From contig NZ_QKSD01000005.1 in assembly GCF_003234085.1 (NCBI RefSeq), positions 1 through 64,000 on the forward strand: DNA of 64,000 nucleotides, in the 5' to 3' direction. Of the stretch, positions 15,273 through 23,725 are shown in pieces. Position numbers and translations under genes: made by a program. Each line of letters opens with the position of its first letter. Positions within the stretch are counted from its first letter, which is position 1. The DNA is from Curtobacterium sp. MCPF17_052. GTDB taxonomy: Bacteria; Actinomycetota; Actinomycetes; Actinomycetales; Microbacteriaceae. The notes below the pieces were generated by a model, which saw nothing but the letters and a program-made list of their open reading frames with translations, had not been told where the DNA came from and searched no databases.

Positions 15273-15827
15273 TCAGACGGTCTCGCGCTGGCGACGGACC
15301 GAGCCGCGCACGACGAGCAGGCCGCCACCGAGGACGACTGCGCCACCGGCGACCCAGAGGGCCAGGGCGGAGACGGTCGAACCCGTGAAGGCGAGGGAAC
15401 CGTTGGTGCCGTTCGAGCCAGCAACCGCAGCGGCGTCAGCCGGCGCGATGGTGAAGGACGCGACGCCGACGACACCGGAGGTGGCGCCCGTGGCGGTCAG
15501 GTTGTAGGAACCCGAGCCACCCACCGGGAGGGTGACGCGGACGGGGAGGGAGCCGTCGGCGCCGGCGGTGTACGCCTTCGAGACGGTGGTGACCGGCAGA
15601 GCGCCGAGCGTCGCGGAGGAGACACCGGCACCGGTGATCTGCACGTTGACGGTCTCGTTGTTCTGGAACGCGCCCGGGCTGAAGTTCACGATGACGATGC
15701 CACCGGCGACGTAGTTGCCGGAGACGACGACGTTGGAGTCGGGAGCGTAACCAGCGGCGTTGGCGGCGGCCGGCGTTGCGAGCAGTGCGGCGCCAGCCAG
15801 CACGACCGCGGCGATGAGCTTCTTCAT
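15273..15827 (-). CDS. LAFTG sortase-anchored secreted protein
   Basis: This 184-residue protein has a classical signal peptide (MKKLIAAVVLAGAALLATPA, cleavage near ANAAG). A single beta-rich domain of about 110 residues follows, with alternating Val/Thr strands and an NETVNVQITG segment like an Ig-type fold. A short Ala/Gly/Ser spacer leads to LAFTG (145-149), a hydrophobic helix and a basic end RRQRETV. The LAXTG signal is typical of class E sortases, so the protein should be covalently attached to the wall. AGGGGAA stands upstream of the ATG. No enzymatic motif is seen; a small surface-coat protein is likely. No sortase gene is present in the window. Confidence 0.8.
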   Translation of the reverse strand: MKKLIAAVVLAGAALLATPAAANAAGYAPDSNVVVSGNYVAGGIVIVNFSPGAFQNNETVNVQITGAGVSSATLGALPVTTVSKAYTAGADGSLPVRVTLPVGGSGSYNLTATGATSGVVGVASFTIAPADAAAVAGSNGTNGSLAFTGSTVSALALWVAGGAVVLGGGLLVVRGSVRRQRETV

Positions 15828-16274
15828 GAAGTTTTCCCCTAGTGATCTGATCTGACAGACCCTGATACCAGAGCCCTGCCTCCGCAGAAGTCAATCCCCC
15901 ACAGCCAATGATGGCGAGTGCGATTGGCGAAGTTCCCTCAATGTAGCGGACTTTCACAGTTTGTTACCACCCGTTGTGCAACGAGTGCGTGAACTGCAGC
16001 TGGATCTGCTCTCAGCCTGAACCGAGCATGGGACCGCGAGGCAACCTCCTCGGGGCTCACAGCGCACGAAATCCCCGGTCAGTGGGCGCAACGGGCTCTG
16101 AAGGAACAGGTCTTGCCGCTCGATGGGAAGGCTTCACGCCCGCTCAGGTCGCCCAGGACCCCCCGGAGTGGGGGTCCCGCAGAACCGCGGTATGCGGCGA
16201 CTCACCAATCACACCTGCACTTGCGACGGGGTCTCCTGCCCCTAGAGTTCGCGATCCGGTTGCCGGCGGTCGAC
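15828..16274. other. 447-bp intergenic region
   Basis: No convincing gene is seen; the frames crossing it are extensions of shadow frames. The stretch 15890-15970 is noticeably richer in A+T than its surroundings and probably holds the promoter of the leftward LAFTG gene. A dyad GGACCCC/GGGGTCC (about 16157-16177) resembles one upstream of the giant LAFTG gene and may be regulatory or a terminator. Confidence 0.5.
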
Positions 16275-18095
16275 TCAGCCGACCGGGACCGGCTTCGCAC
16301 AGTCGAACTGCAGCGGCTGGACCTTCGACTGCCGTACGCCAGGCGTGGACTCCGCCTGCACGCCGGCGGTGGCGTACTTGGCGTCACCGAGGAACGCGAC
16401 ACGGAACGTGGTGCTCTGTCCAGGAGCGAGGAGTGTCTGCAGCTGCGCGACCGGATGGCCGCCGTCGACCGTCGTCTGCAGACCCGCAGCCTTGCCGTCC
16501 TGCGAGGCGCCGAGGTAGATGGCGTTCGACGGTGCGTAGACCGCGACGAGCGTCTTGATCTTGCCGGGCTCGGTCCCGAAGTCTCCGCCACCGGTGACGT
16601 ACCGAGGCAGGCTCGTCGCCGCGTCCGCGGGAGCCGTGTTCTTGAGAGTCACTTCGACCACCGAAGTGGGGCGCCCGTCCTTCCGGCACACGGAGCTGCC
16701 GACCGAGACCTGCTTGTCGAGGTAGTAGTCCATCTTCGCGGCGGTGCCGTCGTTGAGGTAGACGCCGAACTCGCGCGTCTGCTTCGACGCCGTCGGCAGG
16801 GTCCCGGCCACGGCCGTCCCGGCGATCTGCCGCTGCTCACCCTTGTCCGCGCTCCACAGGCGAAGGCGGCCCTCTCCAGTGCCGTCGGTCAGAGCCGTGA
16901 TGAGCTTCTTCGCGTCGAATCCGCCGCTGGACACCTTGTCGAACACAGCGCTCGCAGCCGAGGCGAAGAATGCGTCCTGCACAGTCGGATCCGGGTACTT
17001 CGCGTAGACGTCGCTGAGCAGCAGCTTCACGGCGTTGTCCGACGTCAACGTGTCCCCGGTCGCCAGCTGCACCGGCCCGGTCGTGCGGAGGATGTAGCTG
17101 AGCGTCACGGGGTCGATCGCCAGCACCCCGTCGACCTGCTGGCCGAACTTCTGCTTCCACATCTCACGCGCGAGGGCGCCGGTCACGTCGAACCGCGGCG
17201 TCAGGTTGACGTCCTGCATGTACCGCCCGGTGATGTCGCCGTAGAGGCTCTCGGTGTCCGGCGTCAGCGGGAGGACGGGCTTGTCGTACGGTCCGAAGGA
17301 CGAGCCGGCTGCCTGGTCACCGAGGCTGATGGCGCCGTCCTCGGCCTGCAGGAGCGCCACTGCTCCCGGGATCCCACCGCTGGCGCGAAGCTCAGCGTTG
17401 TTCTGGAACAGCAGGACGTAGTTCCGATCACCGTCATGCCCGAGCATGGCCGGAGCCAGCTGCACGACCTTGTTCGCTGTGGCCGCCTGCTGCGAGACGG
17501 AATTCAGAGCATTGCGCAGCCGGTTCACTGCGGCGGTGACCGGCGAGAGCGTCCCAGCGGTGTCGATCTTCTCTGCAGCAGAGTCGGCGCCCCTCAGGGT
17601 CGTCGTCGCTCGGGCTACGGCCGGCTGCGCGTCGACGAGGGGCTGCAGGTCGATGCGCCCGTTCTTCGGGGCGAATGCCTCGGTGTTCAGATCCCCGATG
17701 ACGCCAGCGACGGGGCGCACCGCTCCGGTCGCGACGTCGTCGACCACGACAGCTATCTCCCGGACAGCGCGGAGGTTCGTCCCGAAGAACGGTGTGTGCT
17801 GCGCAGCACCCCACACCGGGTCCCCCGTTAGGCTGCGCGCCGATCCCGCGTTGTCTTCCAACTCCTGCGCGGTCCGCTTCGCAGCTGCGGAGTCGCCGGT
17901 CGTGATCTGTGACTTCAGCGTGTCCACGAGACTCACCGAGCGCTCGAGGTGCTGCTTGGCCAGCAGCCCTCGGACACCGACCCAGACGACGGCGGCGAGC
18001 AACAGCAGAACGATCGCTAGGACGATCCACAGCACGACACGGGCCCCTGAGCCCCGGCGTGCAGCAGTACGTCGCGACTCGGGAAGGTCGGACAT
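16275..18095 (-). CDS. DUF4012 domain-containing membrane-anchored protein
   Basis: This 606-residue protein has a short cytoplasmic N-terminus, one membrane helix (VVLWIVLAIVLLLLAAVVW, about residues 21-39) and a large extracytoplasmic part. The latter carries the DUF4012 hallmarks NYVLLFQNNAELRASGG, LYGDITGRYMQD and VDGVLAIDPVTLSYIL. The family is common next to polysaccharide loci in actinobacteria and is thought to act in surface-polymer assembly or attachment, without proven biochemistry. The ATG at 18095 is chosen because TAGGAT stands 7 bases upstream. It is the distal gene of the block and lies 39 bases after the GDP-fucose synthase stop. Confidence 0.85.
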   Translation of the reverse strand: MSDLPESRRTAARRGSGARVVLWIVLAIVLLLLAAVVWVGVRGLLAKQHLERSVSLVDTLKSQITTGDSAAAKRTAQELEDNAGSARSLTGDPVWGAAQHTPFFGTNLRAVREIAVVVDDVATGAVRPVAGVIGDLNTEAFAPKNGRIDLQPLVDAQPAVARATTTLRGADSAAEKIDTAGTLSPVTAAVNRLRNALNSVSQQAATANKVVQLAPAMLGHDGDRNYVLLFQNNAELRASGGIPGAVALLQAEDGAISLGDQAAGSSFGPYDKPVLPLTPDTESLYGDITGRYMQDVNLTPRFDVTGALAREMWKQKFGQQVDGVLAIDPVTLSYILRTTGPVQLATGDTLTSDNAVKLLLSDVYAKYPDPTVQDAFFASAASAVFDKVSSGGFDAKKLITALTDGTGEGRLRLWSADKGEQRQIAGTAVAGTLPTASKQTREFGVYLNDGTAAKMDYYLDKQVSVGSSVCRKDGRPTSVVEVTLKNTAPADAATSLPRYVTGGGDFGTEPGKIKTLVAVYAPSNAIYLGASQDGKAAGLQTTVDGGHPVAQLQTLLAPGQSTTFRVAFLGDAKYATAGVQAESTPGVRQSKVQPLQFDCAKPVPVG

Positions 18096-18134
18096 GGCAC
18101 CAATCCTAGGGTCGGGCATGTCCGACCTGCCTCG

Positions 18135-19106
18135 TCACTGGCGGATCGAGTCCACGTGGGTGCGGTACCAGGCGATGGTGCTGCGCAACCCTTCCTCCAG
18201 CCCGATGCCCGCCGTCCACCCGGCGTCCGCGAGCTTCGAGACGTCGAGGAGCTTCTGCGGGGTGCCGTCGGGCTTCGACGAGTCCCAGACCGTCTCACCA
18301 TTGAACTCGACGATCGACGCGATCGTCTCGGCGATCTCCTTGATCGTCACGTCCGAGCCGGTTCCGACGTTGACCTGCTCGGGCCCGTCGTAGTGCTCCA
18401 TGAGGTGCAACACCGCGGCCGCCATGTCGTCGACGTGCAGGAACTCGCGCCGCGGCGAGCCCGTTCCCCAGTTCTCGACACGTTCGGCACCGGACTTCGC
18501 CGCTTCGTCGTACCGACGGATGAGCGCCGGCAGCACGTGTGAACCGGTCGGCGAGAAGTTGTCGCCGGGGCCGTAGAGGTTGGTCGGCATCGCCGAGATC
18601 CAGTGCTTGCCGTACTGCCGACGAACCGCCTGGACCTGCATGATCCCGGCGATCTTCGCGATGGCGTACGCGTCGTTGGTCGGTTCCAGGTGCCCGGTGA
18701 GCAACGAGTCCTCGTGGATCGGCTGCTCTGCGAACTTCGGGTAGATGCACGACGAGCCGAGGAACATCAACCGCTCGGTGTCGTGCTCCACCGCAGCATC
18801 CATGACGTTGACCTGGATCTGCAGGTTCTCACTGAGGAAGTCGTGCGGGTAGGTGTTGTTCGCCATGATGCCGCCGACCTTGGCAGCCGCCAGGACGACG
18901 TACCGGGGCTTCTGCTCAGCGAAGAACGCGAAGACCGCGTCGCGCTCCTTCAAGTCGAGCTCTGCCGAGGTGCGGCCGACCAGGTTGGTGAAGCCTTCAG
19001 CCTCGAGCTTCCGCCACACAGCTGATCCGACCAGTCCACGGTGGCCCGCGACGTAGACACGTCCGGAACGGTCGAGCGGGCCCGGAGTGAAGTCGCTGTC
19101 CGTCAT
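18135..19106 (-). CDS. fcl: GDP-L-fucose synthase
   Basis: This 323-residue short-chain dehydrogenase is the bifunctional epimerase/reductase that converts GDP-4-keto-6-deoxy-mannose to GDP-L-fucose with NADPH. It shows the Rossmann motif VAGHRGLVGSA, the LGSSCIYPKFAEQPIHED segment, the catalytic YAIAK (Tyr-x3-Lys), the NLYGPGDNF loop and WGTGSPRREFLHVDD, all diagnostic of Fcl/WcaG. The length matches the family. Its ATG overlaps the gmd stop by one base (TGATG), so the two enzymes are coupled and form a complete GDP-mannose to GDP-fucose route, a strong indication that the polysaccharide contains fucose. Confidence 0.95.
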   Translation of the reverse strand: MTDSDFTPGPLDRSGRVYVAGHRGLVGSAVWRKLEAEGFTNLVGRTSAELDLKERDAVFAFFAEQKPRYVVLAAAKVGGIMANNTYPHDFLSENLQIQVNVMDAAVEHDTERLMFLGSSCIYPKFAEQPIHEDSLLTGHLEPTNDAYAIAKIAGIMQVQAVRRQYGKHWISAMPTNLYGPGDNFSPTGSHVLPALIRRYDEAAKSGAERVENWGTGSPRREFLHVDDMAAAVLHLMEHYDGPEQVNVGTGSDVTIKEIAETIASIVEFNGETVWDSSKPDGTPQKLLDVSKLADAGWTAGIGLEEGLRSTIAWYRTHVDSIRQ

Positions 19107-20134
19107 CAGGATTCCCAGCTCGCGAGCTTGACCTTGTCGATCCACGGGCGACCTTCGTGCTCGAGCGCCTCGATGTCTGCGTCGACCATGATGCGGGCGA
19201 GCTGCCCGGTGTCGACCGTCGCTTCCCAGCCGAGCTTCTCCTTGGCCTTGGACGCGTCGCCCACGAGAGCGTCGACCTCGCTCGGACGCAGGTAGCGCTC
19301 ATCGAAGCGGACGTGGTCTTCCCAGTTGAGACCGGCGTGCGAGAACGCGGTCGAGAGGAAGTCCTTCACTGTGAAGTCTCCACCGGTCGCCAGTACGAAG
19401 TCGTCCGGCTCGTCCGCCTGCAGCATCCGCCACATGCCCTCGACGTACTCAGCGGCGTAGCCCCAGTCGCGAACGGAGTCGAGGTTGCCGAGGTACACGT
19501 GGTCCTCGAGGCCCGCCTTGATCCGCGCGACCGCGCGTGTGATCTTGCGCGTCACAAAAGTCTCGCCGCGCCGGGGCGACTCGTGATTGAAGAGGATGCC
19601 GTTGACCGCGAACATCCCGTATGCCTCGCGGTAGTTCCGGGTCACCCAGTAGCTGTAGACCTTCGCGGCACCGTACGGCGACCGCGGCCAGAATGGAGTC
19701 TCCTCGTTCTGCGGCGGCGGAGTCGCACCGAACATCTCAGACGACGACGCCTGGTAGAAGCGGGTGTGGATGCCCGACACTCGTACGGCCTCGAGCATGC
19801 GCATGGTGCCGACACCGGTCACGTCACCAGTGTGCTCCGGCTCGTCGAACGAGACACGCACGTGCGACTGGGCCGCGAGGTTGTAGACCTCGTCCGGCTT
19901 GAGTTCGCTCAGGAGGCTGACGAGACGCGCGCCGTCACCGAGGTCTCCGTAGTGCAGGAACAGCTTGGCGTCCGGGTTGTGCGGGTCGACGTACAGGTGT
20001 TCGATCCGCGAGGTGTTGAACGTCGACGCGCGGCGGATGATCCCGTGCACCTCGTATCCCTTGCGGAGGAGCAACTCTGCCAAGTAGGAACCGTCCTGGC
20101 CAGTGATGCCCGTGATGAGCGCGCGCTTCGTCAT
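19106..20134 (-). CDS. gmd: GDP-mannose 4,6-dehydratase
   Basis: This 342-residue NAD(P)-dependent extended SDR removes water from GDP-mannose to give the 4-keto-6-deoxy intermediate. Visible motifs are [17 protein letters not shown] (nucleotide loop), the ASSSEMFG segment with the catalytic Ser/Thr and Glu, [10 protein letters not shown] (Tyr-x3-Lys), [17 protein letters not shown] and the [13 protein letters not shown] region typical of Gmd. The start at 20134 is preferred: GGGGA precedes it at good spacing, and a 12-residue upstream extension adds nothing conserved. It is upstream of and coupled to fcl. Confidence 0.96.
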   Translation of the reverse strand: MTKRALITGITGQDGSYLAELLLRKGYEVHGIIRRASTFNTSRIEHLYVDPHNPDAKLFLHYGDLGDGARLVSLLSELKPDEVYNLAAQSHVRVSFDEPEHTGDVTGVGTMRMLEAVRVSGIHTRFYQASSSEMFGATPPPQNEETPFWPRSPYGAAKVYSYWVTRNYREAYGMFAVNGILFNHESPRRGETFVTRKITRAVARIKAGLEDHVYLGNLDSVRDWGYAAEYVEGMWRMLQADEPDDFVLATGGDFTVKDFLSTAFSHAGLNWEDHVRFDERYLRPSEVDALVGDASKAKEKLGWEATVDTGQLARIMVDADIEALEHEGRPWIDKVKLASWES

Positions 20135-20285
20135 GTCTCCCCGAACGTCAGAGCGCCAACCATCGGGCAACAGCCCCGAGCCGTGGTTGAACGCAATAAT
20201 TCGTCAGCATAACGGTCCTGATGGACGCGCTGTAACTCATGCCGTCTGCGCTGCGGAGACCGACCACCGTGGCTTCGGTGAGCGC

Positions 20286-21203
20286 TCAAACGGCATCGGT
20301 CATCCGCAGCTCGAGCTGGTCCCCGAAGGGCTGCAACCAGGCTTCCGCGTACGCAGAGAGCTTCCCGTAGCTGTTGTCCGTGGCGATCACTCGTCGTCCC
20401 ATCTGCAGGCCGATCAGCATCGCGTGCAGTCGATCAGTCACGATCGTCTCCCCTTGGGAGAGGAAGCGCACGCCTCGTTGGAACCGGCGTTCCGCCTTTG
20501 ACATCCAAGCGTCGGGACGCCGTTGGAACAGCCTCCGGAGCGGAGGAACGGTTGCCGCGCGGTTGGCCCACCATCGGGACGCGTTCAAGTCCCAGGGATC
20601 CGGCGGCCAGTCCGAGCCGGAACGGAGGGTGCCGCGCGATTCCCCATCCGCCCTGCGAAGAACCACGACCGCTGAGCTCGGCGCCGGTGCCTCGATTGAT
20701 CCGAGCATGTGAACGGCATCAGGGCAGGTGATCACACTTGGCGCAACCTCGCTCAGCAGCGCCGCCGAGCGGCGATCGCGCACGGCGATCCTCGTATGCG
20801 GCCTCATAGCAAAGCCCTGGACGAATTTCTGCCGCTCGCTCTGAGACGTGAAGTGAACGGTTTGCGGCGCCTGCATGAGGATCGTGTCCCGAGGCAAGCG
20901 CGAGGCGACCTCCAGACGAAGCAGATCGGAGCCCGGGTACAGGCCGCCGATGTTCCCCCCACCATGGACCACCACCGGCTCAGTGGAAGCGAGCATTCGA
21001 CTCGTGATCGTCGCTTGGCTCTGCACCTCGAGAACTTCGATTCCGGCATCCGCCCAGAAGCGCCACTCTCCGAGCGCGATCGCAGAATCACCGATGTTGC
21101 CGTGGTCTGGGAAATCCGCGAGCCGTACGCGGCGGACCCCTGAGTGAAGCTCCGCGAGCCGCTGCCTGGTCTTGTCGCGTAGCTCTACGATCGGGTCCCG
21201 CAT
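20286..21203 (-). CDS. polysaccharide pyruvyl transferase family protein
   Basis: This 305-residue protein transfers pyruvate from phosphoenolpyruvate to a hexose of an exopolysaccharide, forming a charged ketal; the acceptor is not predictable. It has the N-terminal FPDHGNIGDSAIALGE, the glycine-rich VVHGGGNIGGLY, an IAVRDRRSAALL segment and the C-terminal IVTDRLHAMLIG followed by ATDNSYGKL, the GT-B-like signature of PssK/PssM-type enzymes. The ATG at 21203 is given; a TTG at 21221 is an alternative six codons earlier. G+C is lower than in flanking housekeeping genes, in line with the EPS cassette. It is divergent from the following glycosyltransferase. Confidence 0.88.
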   Translation of the reverse strand: MRDPIVELRDKTRQRLAELHSGVRRVRLADFPDHGNIGDSAIALGEWRFWADAGIEVLEVQSQATITSRMLASTEPVVVHGGGNIGGLYPGSDLLRLEVASRLPRDTILMQAPQTVHFTSQSERQKFVQGFAMRPHTRIAVRDRRSAALLSEVAPSVITCPDAVHMLGSIEAPAPSSAVVVLRRADGESRGTLRSGSDWPPDPWDLNASRWWANRAATVPPLRRLFQRRPDAWMSKAERRFQRGVRFLSQGETIVTDRLHAMLIGLQMGRRVIATDNSYGKLSAYAEAWLQPFGDQLELRMTDAV

Positions 21204-21383
21204 ACCTGAATGGTCGTACAACTGTTAGTGAACAGCAAGCGCGACCGACGACGCGCGCCGCAGAGGAACCAACCCTTGGACGGAGGCACGCCGAGGAGAC
21301 CTGCAACAGCGATCAGGATGCACGCGGTCGAGTAGCATCTGCGCGTCCCCTGTACGGCCCGAGACGGATTACGGAAATCACTC

Positions 21384-22244
21384 ATGCGCCTGTCCGTCCT
21401 CGTCCCCGCTCGGAACGCTGCCGACACCATCACTCTGAGCCTCAGATCGACACTGCGAGCGCTTCCGGCCGACTCCGAGGTGCTTGTGCTCGACGATGCG
21501 AGCGTAGACGGGACGGGCGATCGTGCCCACGCCCTCGGTGATAACCGCGTGACGGTGATCCGGTCCGACTCCCCTTCAGGGGTAGCTGGTGCGTTGAACA
21601 CCTTGCTTGGGGAGGCACGTGGTGAATTCGTCGCTCGGATGGATGCCGACGACGTGGTCCTGCCCGGCAGGTTTCATCTGCAACTCGCACGACTGACACC
21701 AAAGGTCGAGATACTCTTCGGCGGCGTCCTTCATTTTGGGTCCGGCTTACGAGTCCCTCACCCGTCTCCTCCCTTCGCTATCTCGCCGGACGCCTTCCCT
21801 GTCGCTTTGCTGATCGACAACCCGGTTGCTCACTCGACCATGCTCGCGAGGCGCTCTGTGATCGAAGACCTGGGCGGATACAGGAAATGCCTGGCCGAGG
21901 ACTACGACCTGTGGCTTCGTGCGGCCTCGAGCGGCGTACAGCTCGCCCGACTCGCATTGCCGGTCACCGCGCTACGACGACACGCCGGACAGGTCACTGC
22001 CGACGCGAGCTGGGCGCAGCGGGCGGCTGCGGAGTCGGAGTGGCAAGATTCGTACTCAGATCTGGCAGTTGCATCCGGGATAGTCCGTGCCGGAACTGAG
22101 ACGGCAGAGCGACTACGGTCGGCAGACGCGATCATGTCCAAACGTGCTCTACTTCGGCCGGCTATCGACCGCACGCTCAGTGCAATGAGTTGGGCTGACC
22201 GACTCGCCCTTCGGACACTGATACGACGGACCGACCGGAGCTAG
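21384..22244 (+). CDS. glycosyltransferase family 2
   Basis: This 286-residue GT-A enzyme has an N-terminal LSVLVPARNAADTI, VLVLDDASVDGTG (nucleotide-sugar binding), the metal-binding ARMDADDV (DxD-type) and a later LAEDYDLWLRAA supplying the probable catalytic acidic residue. It should add one sugar to the lipid-linked EPS repeat unit inside the cell; donor and linkage are unknown. There is no membrane helix. Codon choice includes rare TTA and other A/T-ending codons, unlike genes outside the EPS block. It reads rightward inside a mostly leftward cluster, and its last 25 bases are part of a tandem repeat that continues past the stop. Confidence 0.88.
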   Translation: MRLSVLVPARNAADTITLSLRSTLRALPADSEVLVLDDASVDGTGDRAHALGDNRVTVIRSDSPSGVAGALNTLLGEARGEFVARMDADDVVLPGRFHLQLARLTPKVEILFGGVLHFGSGLRVPHPSPPFAISPDAFPVALLIDNPVAHSTMLARRSVIEDLGGYRKCLAEDYDLWLRAASSGVQLARLALPVTALRRHAGQVTADASWAQRAAAESEWQDSYSDLAVASGIVRAGTETAERLRSADAIMSKRALLRPAIDRTLSAMSWADRLALRTLIRRTDRS

Positions 22245-22338
22245 CTGATCCGTCGTACCAACTGGAGTCAGCTGATCCGTCGTACCAACCGGAGCCAGCT
22301 GATCCGTTGTAACAACCGGAGCCAGCTGTTCCTTTTGG
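22219..22338. repeat. 27-bp tandem repeat overlapping the 3' end of the glycosyltransferase gene
   Basis: Three near-perfect 27-bp units (22243-22269, 22270-22296, 22297-22323; consensus start AGCTGATCCGTCGTACCAAC) are preceded by a diverged unit inside the last codons of the glycosyltransferase gene and followed by a partial unit. The unit length is a multiple of three. Confidence 0.8.
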
Positions 22339-22351
22339 CCTCGGGCCTGCG

Positions 22352-22435
22352 GCCTCGACCGAGAGACGAGACGATCCCACCGCCTCGACCGAGAGACAAG
22401 ACGATCCCACCGCCTCGATTAAAAACGAGACCAGG
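22352..22435. repeat. 30-bp tandem repeat in the same intergenic region
   Basis: Two units differing by one base (22352-22381 and 22382-22411, starting GCCTCGACCGAGAGAC) are followed by a diverged partial third (from 22412). With the neighbouring 27-bp array this fills most of the space between the converging glycosyltransferase and acyltransferase genes. Confidence 0.8.
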
Positions 22436-22497
22436 TCGTTGCGCAATGGCCCCGGGGGGCGTGAAGGCATGAATTCGCGACCCCCGTTACCGAGTCA

Positions 22498-23625
22498 TCA
22501 CGATTGCTGATCACTGCTCCGAAGTCCGACCACCACGTCTCGTCCTCGGACACGACGTCCAACTTCTCGTGACAATCTGTGCGAGGGAGCTTCTACCAAC
22601 TGAAAGAACAGCACCGCAAACATCAGGGCCAAAGGGGTAGCGATTACCGGCGTCAGCCAGAGTTGATCGGCGGGGAGCGCCTGACCCACGGTGACCACGA
22701 CGAGTTCATGCGTCAGGTACAGACTGAACGAGATACGGCCTGCCCACCGGAAGAACGGGAACGAAAGAACGCGCACTGCTGGCGGCCAGGTCATGGAAAG
22801 GATCACGACCGCTACGGCAGACATGACCACCAGTGGGAAGGTCAACGTGCCAACGCCAGTGTGAAGGATCGCCGCTACTGAGTAGACAGAGGTGAGGCCG
22901 AGCACCGCGACTACGAAGGCGAACCAGCCGCGCCGTCCCGCCAACCAGGGCTCGAGCTTCTCGATGAGATCCGGGGCCTTCACCGCGAGTACCGCTCCGA
23001 GCAGGAACATCGGCAGGTACTGGAGCGCGTCGACGTGCGTCACCAGTCCGGCCTCCATGACGATTCCAGCTCCCGCCGCAAGGAGCAGCCACTGCTGGCG
23101 CATTTTTAGTGCAATCCAGATGTAAGCCGGGACAAGCAGTGAGAAGATCACTTCCCATTGCAGCGACCACAGCGGCGTGTTCATGTTGCTCGGCCCAGCG
23201 ACGAGAAGCGCGTCCCGAACGACGCTCCACCATCCGAACGTGACGGGGTGGACCTGCATCCATTCACTCTGGCCTGGGCCAGAGTGTCGGGGGAACGCGC
23301 TGACGACAACCAATCCGAGCAGGACCGCGGCCGAAACCGGCAGGTACAAGCGCAGGAGCCTGGTCGGGTAGTAGGCCTTCCATCCTGCTCGTCCCGCAAT
23401 GAAAGGAAGAGTGAGGACGAAGCCGCTGAGGATGAAGAAGATGAACACCGCTTCACGGCCAGCCCAGACTGCGTGAAGCGGCGAGTCGACGATCCAGCTC
23501 GTCGCGTTCGTCCCGGTTCCGTTGAGGGCGGGCATGACCAGCAGACAGTGGTGCAGAAGAACGACGAGCGCCGCCGCACCCCGTAAGCCATCGAGCGATT
23601 CGATTCTCCGCACAGAAGTCCCCAC
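22498..23625 (-). CDS. acyltransferase 3 family protein (O-acyltransferase)
   Basis: This 375-residue integral membrane protein has about ten helices. It begins RRIESLDGLRGAAALVVLLHH, the acyltransferase-3 signature in which the His is catalytically important, and includes a YPTRLLRLYLP loop and FFRWAGRISFSLYLTHELVVV. The family transfers acetyl or other acyl groups to extracytoplasmic sugars, so this gene probably decorates the EPS. The GTG start has a TAGGAT box 7 bases upstream, as for other leaderless genes here. It is transcribed away from the polymerase gene, from a shared 100-base region. Confidence 0.88.
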   Translation of the reverse strand: MGTSVRRIESLDGLRGAAALVVLLHHCLLVMPALNGTGTNATSWIVDSPLHAVWAGREAVFIFFILSGFVLTLPFIAGRAGWKAYYPTRLLRLYLPVSAAVLLGLVVVSAFPRHSGPGQSEWMQVHPVTFGWWSVVRDALLVAGPSNMNTPLWSLQWEVIFSLLVPAYIWIALKMRQQWLLLAAGAGIVMEAGLVTHVDALQYLPMFLLGAVLAVKAPDLIEKLEPWLAGRRGWFAFVVAVLGLTSVYSVAAILHTGVGTLTFPLVVMSAVAVVILSMTWPPAVRVLSFPFFRWAGRISFSLYLTHELVVVTVGQALPADQLWLTPVIATPLALMFAVLFFQLVEAPSHRLSREVGRRVRGRDVVVGLRSSDQQS

Positions 23626-23725
23626 GCCGCTGATCCTAGGCTAGAACGCGACACGCCCTTCGACGGTCCGGCTGTCCCGTCCGCGGCGGACGTATGCGGC
23701 GACCGAGCCGTGCTACGTTCCCCCC

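Noticed and set aside
15436..15957. 173-codon minus-strand frame overlapping the 184-residue LAFTG gene
   Set aside because: Arg-rich alternative frame of the same DNA; the LAFTG frame has a signal peptide and sorting signal.
22219..22435. Possible CRISPR array
   Set aside because: Units are head-to-tail without unique spacers, and no cas gene is present.
22177..22470. 97-codon minus-strand frame with SVEAVGSS and GWYDGSA repeats
   Set aside because: It is the translation of the tandem DNA repeats themselves, with no ribosome binding site or promoter.
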